A DNA stretch of 64,000 bases from Ichthyosporea sp. XGB-2017a (taxonomy: Eukaryota; Opisthokonta; Ichthyosporea), in the NCBI GenBank assembly GCA_002811675.1, contig PDIM01010325.1, forward strand, positions 108,407 to 172,406, read 5' to 3'. A model generated the notes under the pieces. It did no database searches and was not told the origin of the DNA. It worked only from the letters and a program-made list of their open reading frames with translations. Below are positions 11,134-19,873 of this stretch, in pieces. Made by a program: the position numbers and the translations under genes. Position 1 is the first letter of the stretch, and every line of letters begins with the position of its first letter.

Positions 11134-14100
11134 AAATTAGGAGTGTTACTGTCTGCCTCTGCCTCTTCCTCTATGTAGCACTGATCGACTTTAATATCAG
11201 GTAGCTGCGATGGAGATGGGCCCGACGTAGTAACTTGGGTTTGCATTTCCAACGACGTGAATGTATCAATGGATGAAGGGCCTGCCTGTCCCTTTTCTTT
11301 TTGCTTTGGTATACCACTTTTGTCGGTACTGATTTGAGCGATAATCTTTTTCCCTTTGGTGTTGCATTCGGCAAGTGCATTGTCATCAGAATCATCGAAG
11401 TTTGAATTTTCTGGGTCATCCAATGAACAATACCCTTCTGGTTCATCAAGTAAGGTCCCTTTCTTTTTCAATGCTTCTACAAGAAGCCCCTTTTCGGTGG
11501 AACGCGATATGGTAATTGGATGATTGTCGCCCCTTATACTAGAGGAAGCTCTTTCGCAAGATACTTGAGATTCATTTGCTTCAAGTGGCTCGGGGATGGT
11601 GCGTCCTAAATTTAAAGACCCCGTGGAAGGAAGACTGTGATTGGAAAGATTGCACTCGTTTCCGTCGAACTGTTTGAGGCAAAGTACCGCGTTATCAACG
11701 GACATTTCGGAGAGAATTGAATCACTCCCATCCCTTTCTGTTTTCTCAGACCCCTGACTTCGACTTGAATCATGCTTTGAGCCTTTTGAAATTGTGTGCC
11801 GTGAGCTATCCAAACTGGAGCGACTTGATTTTTTAGAGTTGGCTGATGGTGGATGTAGGAAAGTGTCTAGACCTTTGACGTGCGATTGGAAATGTCGAGA
11901 AGTCGAAGAAATGACGGACCCGCTCCGTTGAATGTTCGATACTTCACTTTTGATTAAGTATCTCCTCATAAGTCCCTGTCCTTTAATATGTTTGGCGTCA
12001 AGTTCTTCAAAGTCAAATTTTGCTTTAAGTGCCTTGTACACAACTGGCGAGCAGCACAATCTTCCAGGAACCCCATTGCTTTCCATTCTTGATGCCACAT
12101 TTACAGTGTCCCCCCAAAGGTCATAACAGTAACCTCTGTTGCCCACGACTCCGGCAACAACTTCTCCGCTGTGCATTCCCGCGCGAACTTGTATGGGCTT
12201 GCCTCTTAAATCGTTGAGATGCCTCATTAGTTCTAGGGAATGTAGTCCAAAGCAGGCGACTTGATATACGTGATTGGCATTTGGGGTGGGAACTCCGCAT
12301 GCTGCCATATATGAGTCGCCAATTGTCTTAATTTTGGTAATCCCATACTGATCTGATACAGAGTCCATAACCATAAAAATGTTGTTGAGCATGGATAATA
12401 CTTTTTCAGGATTTGCTTCATGACACATAGTTGTGAATTCAACAATGTCATTGAAGAACACTGTTACATTATGGCTTCTGTCTACAATAAATTTCGTTGG
12501 GTCTTGTTTTAGGCATTTGACAATTTTAACAGGTAGAATACTTAGCAACAATGCTTCTGACTTTTGCTTTTCTTTTCTGAGTTCTCTCGTCCTCTTTCGA
12601 ACAAGTCGCTCAAGATTATTAGAATACTGTTCGAGCTTAAGTGCCATTTGATCGGTGAAAGAGAGCGAAAAATGTGGGTTAATTGATTTCAAGTAGTTCA
12701 AAATCTGAGAAAAAGTGGGGCGAGAGGAAGGGTCAGAAACAATGCACTTCTCATACAGCTCAAATAATCCCTCTGGGCATGAGTGTGTTTGTTTCTCTTG
12801 TGCTGCCACATCATCGCTTGATTGAAACGTAGGGCGTAAATTTTCGTGAATAATCTTGTACAATATCCTATGAATTACCTGATTATTAACATGATTCACT
12901 CCCGAAAATTCAGAGTATGGAAATTTTCGAGAAGAAGCTTGATAGAGAATAATTCCGTAACTGTAAATGTCACACGAAGGGTTCAATTCCCTTCTGATGT
13001 CGTAATGCTCACCATTTGCCGTTGGCACCATGCTTTCTGGCGCAACCCAATACATTTTTAAATTTTCCTTGAATGTTTTGGACACCAACTGTTCCCGGAA
13101 GTCTCCAGATACGTCTCGCGATATTTGTGCATCAGTCTCGGAACAAGGAGACTTGTCTGCCGTGTCGGCGCTCTTTCTGCGCATTAACTTTACCATATCC
13201 TTCGCTTTTTGTGTGATGGAATTCCTTCGTACCGACAGAGTGCTCGAACTTTTAATTGAATGCTCATCTAATGACAATTGCAAACTAGTTTTTGAATTTC
13301 GGTCGGCGATATTAAAATTTGATGTATTAGTTGATAAAGGCTCGCTGGAAATGCTGCTCTTTCGTTCCTGAACCTTGTAGCTTTCCTCGAGCTCACTGAA
13401 CCCATAACCCGTTATTTTTAAAACCCATTTTGAATCAATGAGGCATTTTGTGTCTCGAAGCTTACCATGCACGCCGCCACTTGATGTCTTATGAAGGTAT
13501 TCCATCCCTCGTGCCAAATCTGTTATCAAACTAAGCCTGAAATCCCAATCCAAATTTAAGCTCTCATTCCGAAGTATATCCCTTAAACTCCCTTTGCTGC
13601 TGTACTCGTAGGCCAAAAATGGAGAAGGTGCATCGAGACATGCGCCTATGAAAGTGTTGATATGAACGTGACTCAAAAGCAAATTGCTAACACAGTCGCT
13701 TTTCAGTAACTTGACAAGATCCCTTTCCCCTTGAAGGAATATAAAATGGGGATATATTTGAACACCTCTGTAAATGTATTGTTTTTTCTCTCGCTTTTGC
13801 AATAGAAACCTATCTTGTTGTTCCATTTCTTGAAGTAACTCGTTTTCATTAAGTTTGATTATCACATCGTCAAAACGAATCTTCCAGCCAATATTGGCTT
13901 TCAATATGGTTTGCTTCATTGCCCTATAGCGCAAGATCACCAAGACCATCCCAGCAATTAAGAGCAATCCACCAAGTACAATAAGTAGAATGTAATACCA
14001 TTCCAAGGTAAAGCCAGAGTCACTAGCTAAGGAAGAAGATAAGAAAAACGAGAAAGGGCAAGCTTCTCTGGTGGCATTAATAATGACAATATATTCCTGT

Positions 14101-15866
14101 GGCCTCGGAGCGAGTCGAAGAGATATGCTGGATACAGCACCTGAAACAGAAACGTCAGATATGGCTGAAGAATCGTTTGTAAAAATATTTACAACAGCTT
14201 TGCCGGTAAAGAGATTAGCAGAAGTGGTGAGGAAAATTAAAATTTCTTCAGCCACATTTGCTTTAAATATTAAGTGCGTACCACAAGGTATTTGATAATT
14301 TTGCTGTAGGTATCCACCTGATAACAAATCTACCGGGGCTTGTGAAGAACAGTCTGCTCCAGAATAAGAAGGGTAGCAGCTACATTGATTCGATGAATGA
14401 AAGCATGTTCCTCCTACTACACCATCTGCGGTTTTACAGTCATTCAAGCAACTTCCATCAATTGGGACAGTTGTGGAATTGTCCGCAAATGTAAAGTTCT
14501 GAGTCAAGGTTAGAGTTCCAGCCCTTGTCTGAAGACCCAATCGTACTTTCCTCTTTGCTATCGCCGCCCCACTTATGCTACCAATTACTTCCTGACCAGA
14601 CGGACGAAAATTCACGATAACAAATCGAGGCACAGTCAGCCCATTGCGTCGCTCATTTGAAAATTTTGTTGTTCCTGATACGCCTTCAAATGTGGTAGAG
14701 AAAAGAGTGTTCAAGTATTGAGTGTTGTCATACTGGTTTATCCCCGCAACCTTTAATTTGTGGACCACAGTAGCTGCTAATATTGTGGCATCGTATACCT
14801 GTGTCCCCCGATACACAATATCATTTCGATCTCCATTGAAATCGAATAGAGTACTTGCTTTCCACGACTGTAGGTACTTTGTGTACAGAGCTGAACCCTC
14901 CCCCATGGTAGGATAGATCCCTATGCTTCCATCAAGGTGCCCAAATAATGTTTCATTTTTAACTCCAGTGGTTTTGTCGTACCCAAGAGACTGTGAACCT
15001 GAAACACCGGTGTATATCCACACGAATGAAGATCCGCAATATCCCTTAGAGCACATGGCGCTTAACAGTTTCTCATATGTCCCTTCGGACGTAAGCACAA
15101 CAAATACCCTAGCATTACTAGATTGGGCGACAAGCTCGAACGACGAAAGATCAACATTTGTCTCAATGGCAAAAGAGCCTCTTATCAAAATACTATTCGA
15201 TGGTGCGAGACGGATAAGTTCCTGACTCAGCAACGTACCAACAAAATAAACTGATTCTGTAAATAGTACTATAGATTTTAGTGACAAATAGTTGAGAACA
15301 TCTATAATGGCTTGGGCAGTATGTGATGGTTCTGGAAGCATCTGTACCAAGGATGGAGAACTTGTAATGCTTGCCGCTGGCAAAGGATATGCTGCAGAAA
15401 ATACTGGGGTCAAAGAAAACTGAGCAGCTGCTCCCGGACCCGCAATGGAGTCTGCGCAGGAGGCTGTGATGATGGCGTTGGAGCCTTGAACAAATACATC
15501 GTCAACGGCGTACTGTGCCGCTCTTGTCGAAGAACATCCATCGTTTTTTTCTGCAATAGTTATAGAAGTGGTTGTTGGCAAAATGTCGTCCCACCATCCA
15601 TCATTTTTGTTATTTAAATGCTCCAGAGCTAGTTTAAAATGGGATATTAGTTCCTTATTATCGTTTGTGTCATGAAAATAGAACTGGAAGACTGCATGAG
15701 TATCGTGATTAGTTGTTGTATTCACTCCAGAAACACAAGAACCAAGAATATTAGTTAGTGGAGTTTGTGCCACACATATGCTTATGCACATCCCCAGAAA
15801 CAAAGGAAGGGAAAGCGGCAATAACACCCCATCTGCTCCTATTCCCTTTGCTCCTATTCCCTTCAT
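11130..15866 (-). CDS. receptor cyclase: ANF ectodomain, EGF, TM, pseudokinase, nucleotide cyclase
   Basis: This is a single-exon 1578-residue plasma-membrane receptor. Order: signal peptide; ANF/periplasmic-binding-like ligand domain (about 50-430); an EGF-like Cys module (CSCYPSYSGADC); a TM helix (WYYILLIVLGGLLLIAGMVLVI); a kinase-homology domain; a linker helix; a class III cyclase domain (about 1130-1320); and a Ser-rich 250-residue tail. The kinase domain has VHGKLRDTKC where HRDLKxxN is expected (H800, Lys for the catalytic Asp) and GYG for DFG, so it is a pseudokinase like that of animal membrane guanylyl cyclases. Cyclase metal aspartates D1140 and D1184 are present, as is NVASRM. 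The base-selecting positions are K1180 (KIKTIGD) and D1249 (YDLWGD), which in known enzymes specify ATP, so cAMP is the predicted product. Confidence 0.9.
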   Translation of the reverse strand: MKGIGAKGIGADGVLLPLSLPLFLGMCISICVAQTPLTNILGSCVSGVNTTTNHDTHAVFQFYFHDTNDNKELISHFKLALEHLNNKNDGWWDDILPTTTSITIAEKNDGCSSTRAAQYAVDDVFVQGSNAIITASCADSIAGPGAAAQFSLTPVFSAAYPLPAASITSSPSLVQMLPEPSHTAQAIIDVLNYLSLKSIVLFTESVYFVGTLLSQELIRLAPSNSILIRGSFAIETNVDLSSFELVAQSSNARVFVVLTSEGTYEKLLSAMCSKGYCGSSFVWIYTGVSGSQSLGYDKTTGVKNETLFGHLDGSIGIYPTMGEGSALYTKYLQSWKASTLFDFNGDRNDIVYRGTQVYDATILAATVVHKLKVAGINQYDNTQYLNTLFSTTFEGVSGTTKFSNERRNGLTVPRFVIVNFRPSGQEVIGSISGAAIAKRKVRLGLQTRAGTLTLTQNFTFADNSTTVPIDGSCLNDCKTADGVVGGTCFHSSNQCSCYPSYSGADCSSQAPVDLLSGGYLQQNYQIPCGTHLIFKANVAEEILIFLTTSANLFTGKAVVNIFTNDSSAISDVSVSGAVSSISLRLAPRPQEYIVIINATREACPFSFFLSSSLASDSGFTLEWYYILLIVLGGLLLIAGMVLVILRYRAMKQTILKANIGWKIRFDDVIIKLNENELLQEMEQQDRFLLQKREKKQYIYRGVQIYPHFIFLQGERDLVKLLKSDCVSNLLLSHVHINTFIGACLDAPSPFLAYEYSSKGSLRDILRNESLNLDWDFRLSLITDLARGMEYLHKTSSGGVHGKLRDTKCLIDSKWVLKITGYGFSELEESYKVQERKSSISSEPLSTNTSNFNIADRNSKTSLQLSLDEHSIKSSSTLSVRRNSITQKAKDMVKLMRRKSADTADKSPCSETDAQISRDVSGDFREQLVSKTFKENLKMYWVAPESMVPTANGEHYDIRRELNPSCDIYSYGIILYQASSRKFPYSEFSGVNHVNNQVIHRILYKIIHENLRPTFQSSDDVAAQEKQTHSCPEGLFELYEKCIVSDPSSRPTFSQILNYLKSINPHFSLSFTDQMALKLEQYSNNLERLVRKRTRELRKEKQKSEALLLSILPVKIVKCLKQDPTKFIVDRSHNVTVFFNDIVEFTTMCHEANPEKVLSMLNNIFMVMDSVSDQYGITKIKTIGDSYMAACGVPTPNANHVYQVACFGLHSLELMRHLNDLRGKPIQVRAGMHSGEVVAGVVGNRGYCYDLWGDTVNVASRMESNGVPGRLCCSPVVYKALKAKFDFEELDAKHIKGQGLMRRYLIKSEVSNIQRSGSVISSTSRHFQSHVKGLDTFLHPPSANSKKSSRSSLDSSRHTISKGSKHDSSRSQGSEKTERDGSDSILSEMSVDNAVLCLKQFDGNECNLSNHSLPSTGSLNLGRTIPEPLEANESQVSCERASSSIRGDNHPITISRSTEKGLLVEALKKKGTLLDEPEGYCSLDDPENSNFDDSDDNALAECNTKGKKIIAQISTDKSGIPKQKEKGQAGPSSIDTFTSLEMQTQVTTSGPSPSQLPDIKVDQCYIEEEAEADSNTPNF

Positions 15867-16386
15867 CTTTGCTCCCCCTCCCTCCCAATCCCTATTAACA
15901 AATGCACATTAACTGTTAATTAAGTTAAGTAACATAAACACATTGATTTGGTTACAGCGTCTGTGTCTGCGTCAGCGTCTACTTCTAGTTCTCCATCCAA
16001 CCATTATATGGTAGTAGAACACATGGCTTGGCTAGCGTATGAGTCGGACAGAGTGCAGTGTCCCTAGTGTCATGGTCTTGGGAGCTAAGCTGATAAATTA
16101 TAGGCACAGCTAGAGTAATAAATAACTGGTAACATGGGCCACATGCCATGTTTGGTAATAAACGAGATAATACCTTATATGGTAATCCGAGGTAAGTCAA
16201 GGCTATTTGATATTTATCCTTTCTTTTATATTAGACTAAAAGCCAGACCCCTCCCCCTCCTATACCTATCTAAGCAGTAAACACCACTAAAACTCAATCA
16301 AGGGGCCGGAAGCTGACAGCAACTCGGTCGCCAGTCAGTGTTTGGGTAGATTCAGTGTTTGAACAAGCTTAAAATCAGCTTGCAGG
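15867..16386. other. divergent intergenic region
   Basis: This is the upstream region shared by the receptor cyclase gene and the 16.4-kb gene. It holds AT-rich sequence and no supported gene. A 71-codon reverse-strand frame here has no recognisable features. Confidence 0.4.
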
Positions 16387-18171
16387 ATGCCGCCAATAAG
16401 TGTATCCGAAGTTAAAAAATTAGTTGCAAACGCCAATTTAGACAAGAAGCCGCCATACGAAGGAGAGCCCATATTTACGAGAAGCAAGCTAAAATATGCG
16501 AGTATTGAGCAGTCTTGGGAATCAACCTACAAGCGCAGACAGGAGCAGCTTCATCAGGGCCTTGGCTCCTCCAGAAAAGATCCATATCAAACTGTAGGCG
16601 TCTTACATTTGGATAATGAGAGTTTGTTGATATCAGCGCTAAAGATCAACCCAAAGAAGCAAAAGTTTCAGAAAACAGGGAAAGAAGAAAGGGAATCTCA
16701 AAAAAATATCGAGAACCCTGAGAAGAAGTCATCTTTCAATCAATTTTATAACGCGACTCAAAATACCGAAGACCAAAATGATCAAGAAAGTGTTGACGAG
16801 GGGAAAACTTCTGGGACTGGTACCAAGGCTGGGCGGTCTAGTTCGAGAAGAGGAAAAGGATATGCGCTACTTAGAAAGGAAATTGTATCTTCAAATCAAA
16901 GAATAGACATGTCAAGAGCTGGCGTTTACTTTGCGACTACGCATGAGAGGCAGATGAAGAAACAAAAGCGAGAAAAAGCTGGCACTGAAACAAACTCCAA
17001 ACCGGTACGCCCTCTACATAGAACCGAGAACGGGATAGAGATGAGCTTGGGAGGGGCAGGAATTGCGCTTGATAAGACTGAAGTGAAAGAAGATACTAGC
17101 AAAAAGAAACTCAAAATACCGTATGTTCGCAAATACCCAAATGGTTATGCGTGGGAAGACCTTAACCCGGAGCAAAAGAAAACGGGTAAGGCAGGGGGTC
17201 AAAATGCTTCAGATGGCATGAATGCGAAGCCTCCAATGCCACAAATTCAAGCCACAGAAAAGCTGGACATGGGCGAGGAAACCGAATCACTCCATCCAGT
17301 GTCTGTTGCTTTGTTGAACAAGCAAAGGGCAAAGACCGCTAGAGCAAGGCTATCAGAAGATAAATCTTTGCAAACCCTGACAGAAATCTATATGGATCAC
17401 AGAAAGGGACTGCAGTCCACAAATAATTTAAAACTCTTTCATTGCAAGGACACATTCATTGAAGTACAGAGTGAGCACGACAAGGAGCTCGAAGAAAAAA
17501 TCAAAGGCATGCAGGAAGAGAGAATACCGAATTTCATGCGAAAATTCAAGGCTCTTGATCTCCATAAGGTTTCGGGCTTCAGCAATCACTTCAAAGACCT
17601 CAACAAAATGAGGCGAATGGCTGAAATTGAGAGGAAAAACTATATCAACCAGCGTATCCCTAATTGGTATCCTCGTTTCAACAAGCTGGCCAAAGATGTC
17701 GAAGTTGCTGCAGCTTCAAGTCCTCAAAAGGTACCTCCAGAGCTCCTTGGAAGAATGAAGGAGCTGTTTTCCTTCAAAATCTCGAAAGGGGACAAAATTG
17801 ATGAAGAAGATGTTTTTTCGCTTTTAAAAACCATTGGATGGCAAGAGGTAGAAAATCACCACGTTATCAATCTCGTAACATTCATGAGAACCACAGTAGC
17901 TGAAATTTCGCCAGCTAGATTTAATGCCTTCATAGAAGAGAATGAACTCTCCATACCCTTCGCACCATATCCACCTGTATCACATCGTGCTTCGAGTAGA
18001 AGCCGCCCGAGCCCTGACCTTGAGTCAAAGCCTGATCATGGATCTTCTCCAGGCAAGAGCTCCGTCACTATTGAAATGAAAGGAGGTACTTCAAACCACC
18101 ATAGAAATTTCAGACCACCCCGCCGTTCAATTATAGGGAATGAGCTTCCTAGAAGAATTAGTGCTTGGTAA
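16387..18171 (+). CDS. unknown basic protein, possible EF-hand-like C-terminal region
   Basis: No family is recognised. It is one exon of 594 residues, highly charged and Lys-rich, with a long disordered middle (about 95-300). A helical region at about residues 335-440 holds an internal repeat: ERIPNFMRKFKAL and, some 50 residues on, QRIPNWYPRFNKL. Just after this comes a segment (LGRMKELFSFKISKGDKIDEEDVFSLLKTIGW) with the helix-loop-helix spacing of a degenerate EF-hand. The tail is Arg/Ser/Pro-rich. The composition recalls cytoskeletal or ciliary accessory proteins, but that is inference only. It converges with the galactokinase gene, with 86 nt between stops. Confidence 0.8.
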   Translation: MPPISVSEVKKLVANANLDKKPPYEGEPIFTRSKLKYASIEQSWESTYKRRQEQLHQGLGSSRKDPYQTVGVLHLDNESLLISALKINPKKQKFQKTGKEERESQKNIENPEKKSSFNQFYNATQNTEDQNDQESVDEGKTSGTGTKAGRSSSRRGKGYALLRKEIVSSNQRIDMSRAGVYFATTHERQMKKQKREKAGTETNSKPVRPLHRTENGIEMSLGGAGIALDKTEVKEDTSKKKLKIPYVRKYPNGYAWEDLNPEQKKTGKAGGQNASDGMNAKPPMPQIQATEKLDMGEETESLHPVSVALLNKQRAKTARARLSEDKSLQTLTEIYMDHRKGLQSTNNLKLFHCKDTFIEVQSEHDKELEEKIKGMQEERIPNFMRKFKALDLHKVSGFSNHFKDLNKMRRMAEIERKNYINQRIPNWYPRFNKLAKDVEVAAASSPQKVPPELLGRMKELFSFKISKGDKIDEEDVFSLLKTIGWQEVENHHVINLVTFMRTTVAEISPARFNAFIEENELSIPFAPYPPVSHRASSRSRPSPDLESKPDHGSSPGKSSVTIEMKGGTSNHHRNFRPPRRSIIGNELPRRISAW

Positions 18172-18257
18172 ACACGGCGACCGCTTTGTTGTGTTTTGAA
18201 GGGGAGCAAATGTAATCAATAAAAAATTGTTTAACCAAGTGCATGTGAAATTTATTT

Positions 18258-19685
18258 TCACCGAACGATAAAACAGGCACCACATCCGGGAGCTGATACA
18301 AACACACATTCTTCAAAGGGCTTGCTCAGTAATCCCTCCTTCTCCATTGGTGAATAGTACCTCTCTTTGATTCCTTCAAGGAATTCATTTACTTTCGAGC
18401 TATCCAATATAGAAACAGTGCATCCACCCCACCCGGCTCCTGTCATGCGTGATCCAAACGCACCACTCTCTACACACGCAGAAGTTAATCTATCAAGCTC
18501 TTCGCAGCTGCACTCATAAAGGTCCTTACAGCTAGCGTGACTTTCATTCATCAGTTTAGCAAGAGTGTGGGTAAGAAACTTGTCCTCACTTCCATCGTTG
18601 CCACTGGCGCAAGAAATATAGAATTTTTCAACTCGCAAAGCCTCTGAATACACGTGATGACTACGGGGCCTTACACAGAATTCCACCAGGTGTTGTGTTG
18701 TGGGGCTCAAAAAGGACTCATTAAATTCTTTGGCCTCTATTCCGAATTCTTCAAGCAGCATATCCTTGGTATAAGTATCTTTCAAGGAATTGCAAGCAAG
18801 CTTGACCATTTCCTCCAAAGATTTTCCTGACTTTGTTTGGACTTCCTTTAGTTTCTTCACAACTCGCCATTCAAGGCCCAGTCCTTTGGCAAGTAATTTG
18901 GCACCAATCCGACACTCTACAACCCTAACGTTATACTTCGTACCGGCCGTGACAGCTTTGTTCGACACAACAGCAGTATCAGCTATGACAAAGCACGCTC
19001 CTGACGGCAGAGGTGTGCTATGTGAGGTGAGAGGATTAAAGTCAATTCTTTTAGCGCATCCCTTTTCTGCCAAAATCGATATAGCTTGGTCCATACCCCC
19101 ACCTTCGGTTCCAACATAGCGCTCACATTTGATGGCAATTTCCGCCAACGTTGTTTTATCTAAATCAAGTCCATTCGCTTTCATAGCAGCCATTGCCGAA
19201 GCAACAACAAATGCAGAGGAACTTGACAGTCCTGCACCCGGAGGGACCGTTCCACTAATGAGCACTTTCATTCCACTTTTGATTCTATTGCAACCTTTAG
19301 AATCCATATAATCATGAATCCCTTTTACTCCAGCCAAAAAGTAATTTATCCAAGAGTGATTTGAACTATCCACTTCAAGATTGTCAGCGGGAAAGCTTCC
19401 GCTTTCGAACCTATCGTCTACATTTGCTGCCTCTATTTTTCGCAAGCTATCTTCAGGAAGACATGCAATGACAAAATCATGCTCAATTGCCATTGGCATC
19501 ACTGAATATCCGCAGTAATCAATGTGCTCACCAATCAAATTTACCCTGCCAGGAGCTCGGGCAATAAAGGATGGCTTCTCACCATATCGTTCGGTAAACG
19601 TCTTCGTGATGCTTCCATACCTCTCACTTTGATCTTTAAAATAAACAGCGTCAAAGTTATCATAAACCGAAAAAGTCTCCGCCAT
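18258..19685 (-). CDS. galactokinase family enzyme, GALK2-like
   Basis: This is a GHMP-family sugar kinase that phosphorylates galactose or N-acetylgalactosamine at C1. It has one exon and 475 residues from the ATG at 19685 (MAETFSVYDNF); the frame further upstream has no ATG. The galactokinase signature ARAPGRVNLIGEHIDYCGYS begins near residue 47. The GHMP ATP-binding motif PPGAGLSSSSAFV and the YVGTEGGGMDQ segment follow. The C-terminal motif RMTGAGWGGC is intact, and the last residues are ACFIVR. The wording around IDYCGYSVMPMAIE and RYVGTEGGGMDQAIS is closer to animal GALK2 (GalNAc kinase) than to GALK1 as I recall them, so substrate preference is open. Location is presumably cytosolic. 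Confidence 0.92.
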   Translation of the reverse strand: MAETFSVYDNFDAVYFKDQSERYGSITKTFTERYGEKPSFIARAPGRVNLIGEHIDYCGYSVMPMAIEHDFVIACLPEDSLRKIEAANVDDRFESGSFPADNLEVDSSNHSWINYFLAGVKGIHDYMDSKGCNRIKSGMKVLISGTVPPGAGLSSSSAFVVASAMAAMKANGLDLDKTTLAEIAIKCERYVGTEGGGMDQAISILAEKGCAKRIDFNPLTSHSTPLPSGACFVIADTAVVSNKAVTAGTKYNVRVVECRIGAKLLAKGLGLEWRVVKKLKEVQTKSGKSLEEMVKLACNSLKDTYTKDMLLEEFGIEAKEFNESFLSPTTQHLVEFCVRPRSHHVYSEALRVEKFYISCASGNDGSEDKFLTHTLAKLMNESHASCKDLYECSCEELDRLTSACVESGAFGSRMTGAGWGGCTVSILDSSKVNEFLEGIKERYYSPMEKEGLLSKPFEECVFVSAPGCGACFIVR

Positions 19686-19873
19686 TATGACCGGGTTCTT
19701 TAATCTCAAAAATCTATACTATATCCTCCTTCTCTCTCTCTCTCGCCTGCCTCTGCACAAGTCAAAGTCCACAAACCTGTGCTTCATTTAAACCCTCAGC
19801 TGACTCCTCCTGAATGGGTGACTGGGGCGGTAATTACCAGTTCTGTGTGGGAACAGTCAATACACACTTAATT

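Noticed and set aside
12955..12995. Second box-B-like GGTTCAATTCC
   Set aside because: It lies inside the receptor cyclase coding region and has no tRNA fold around it.
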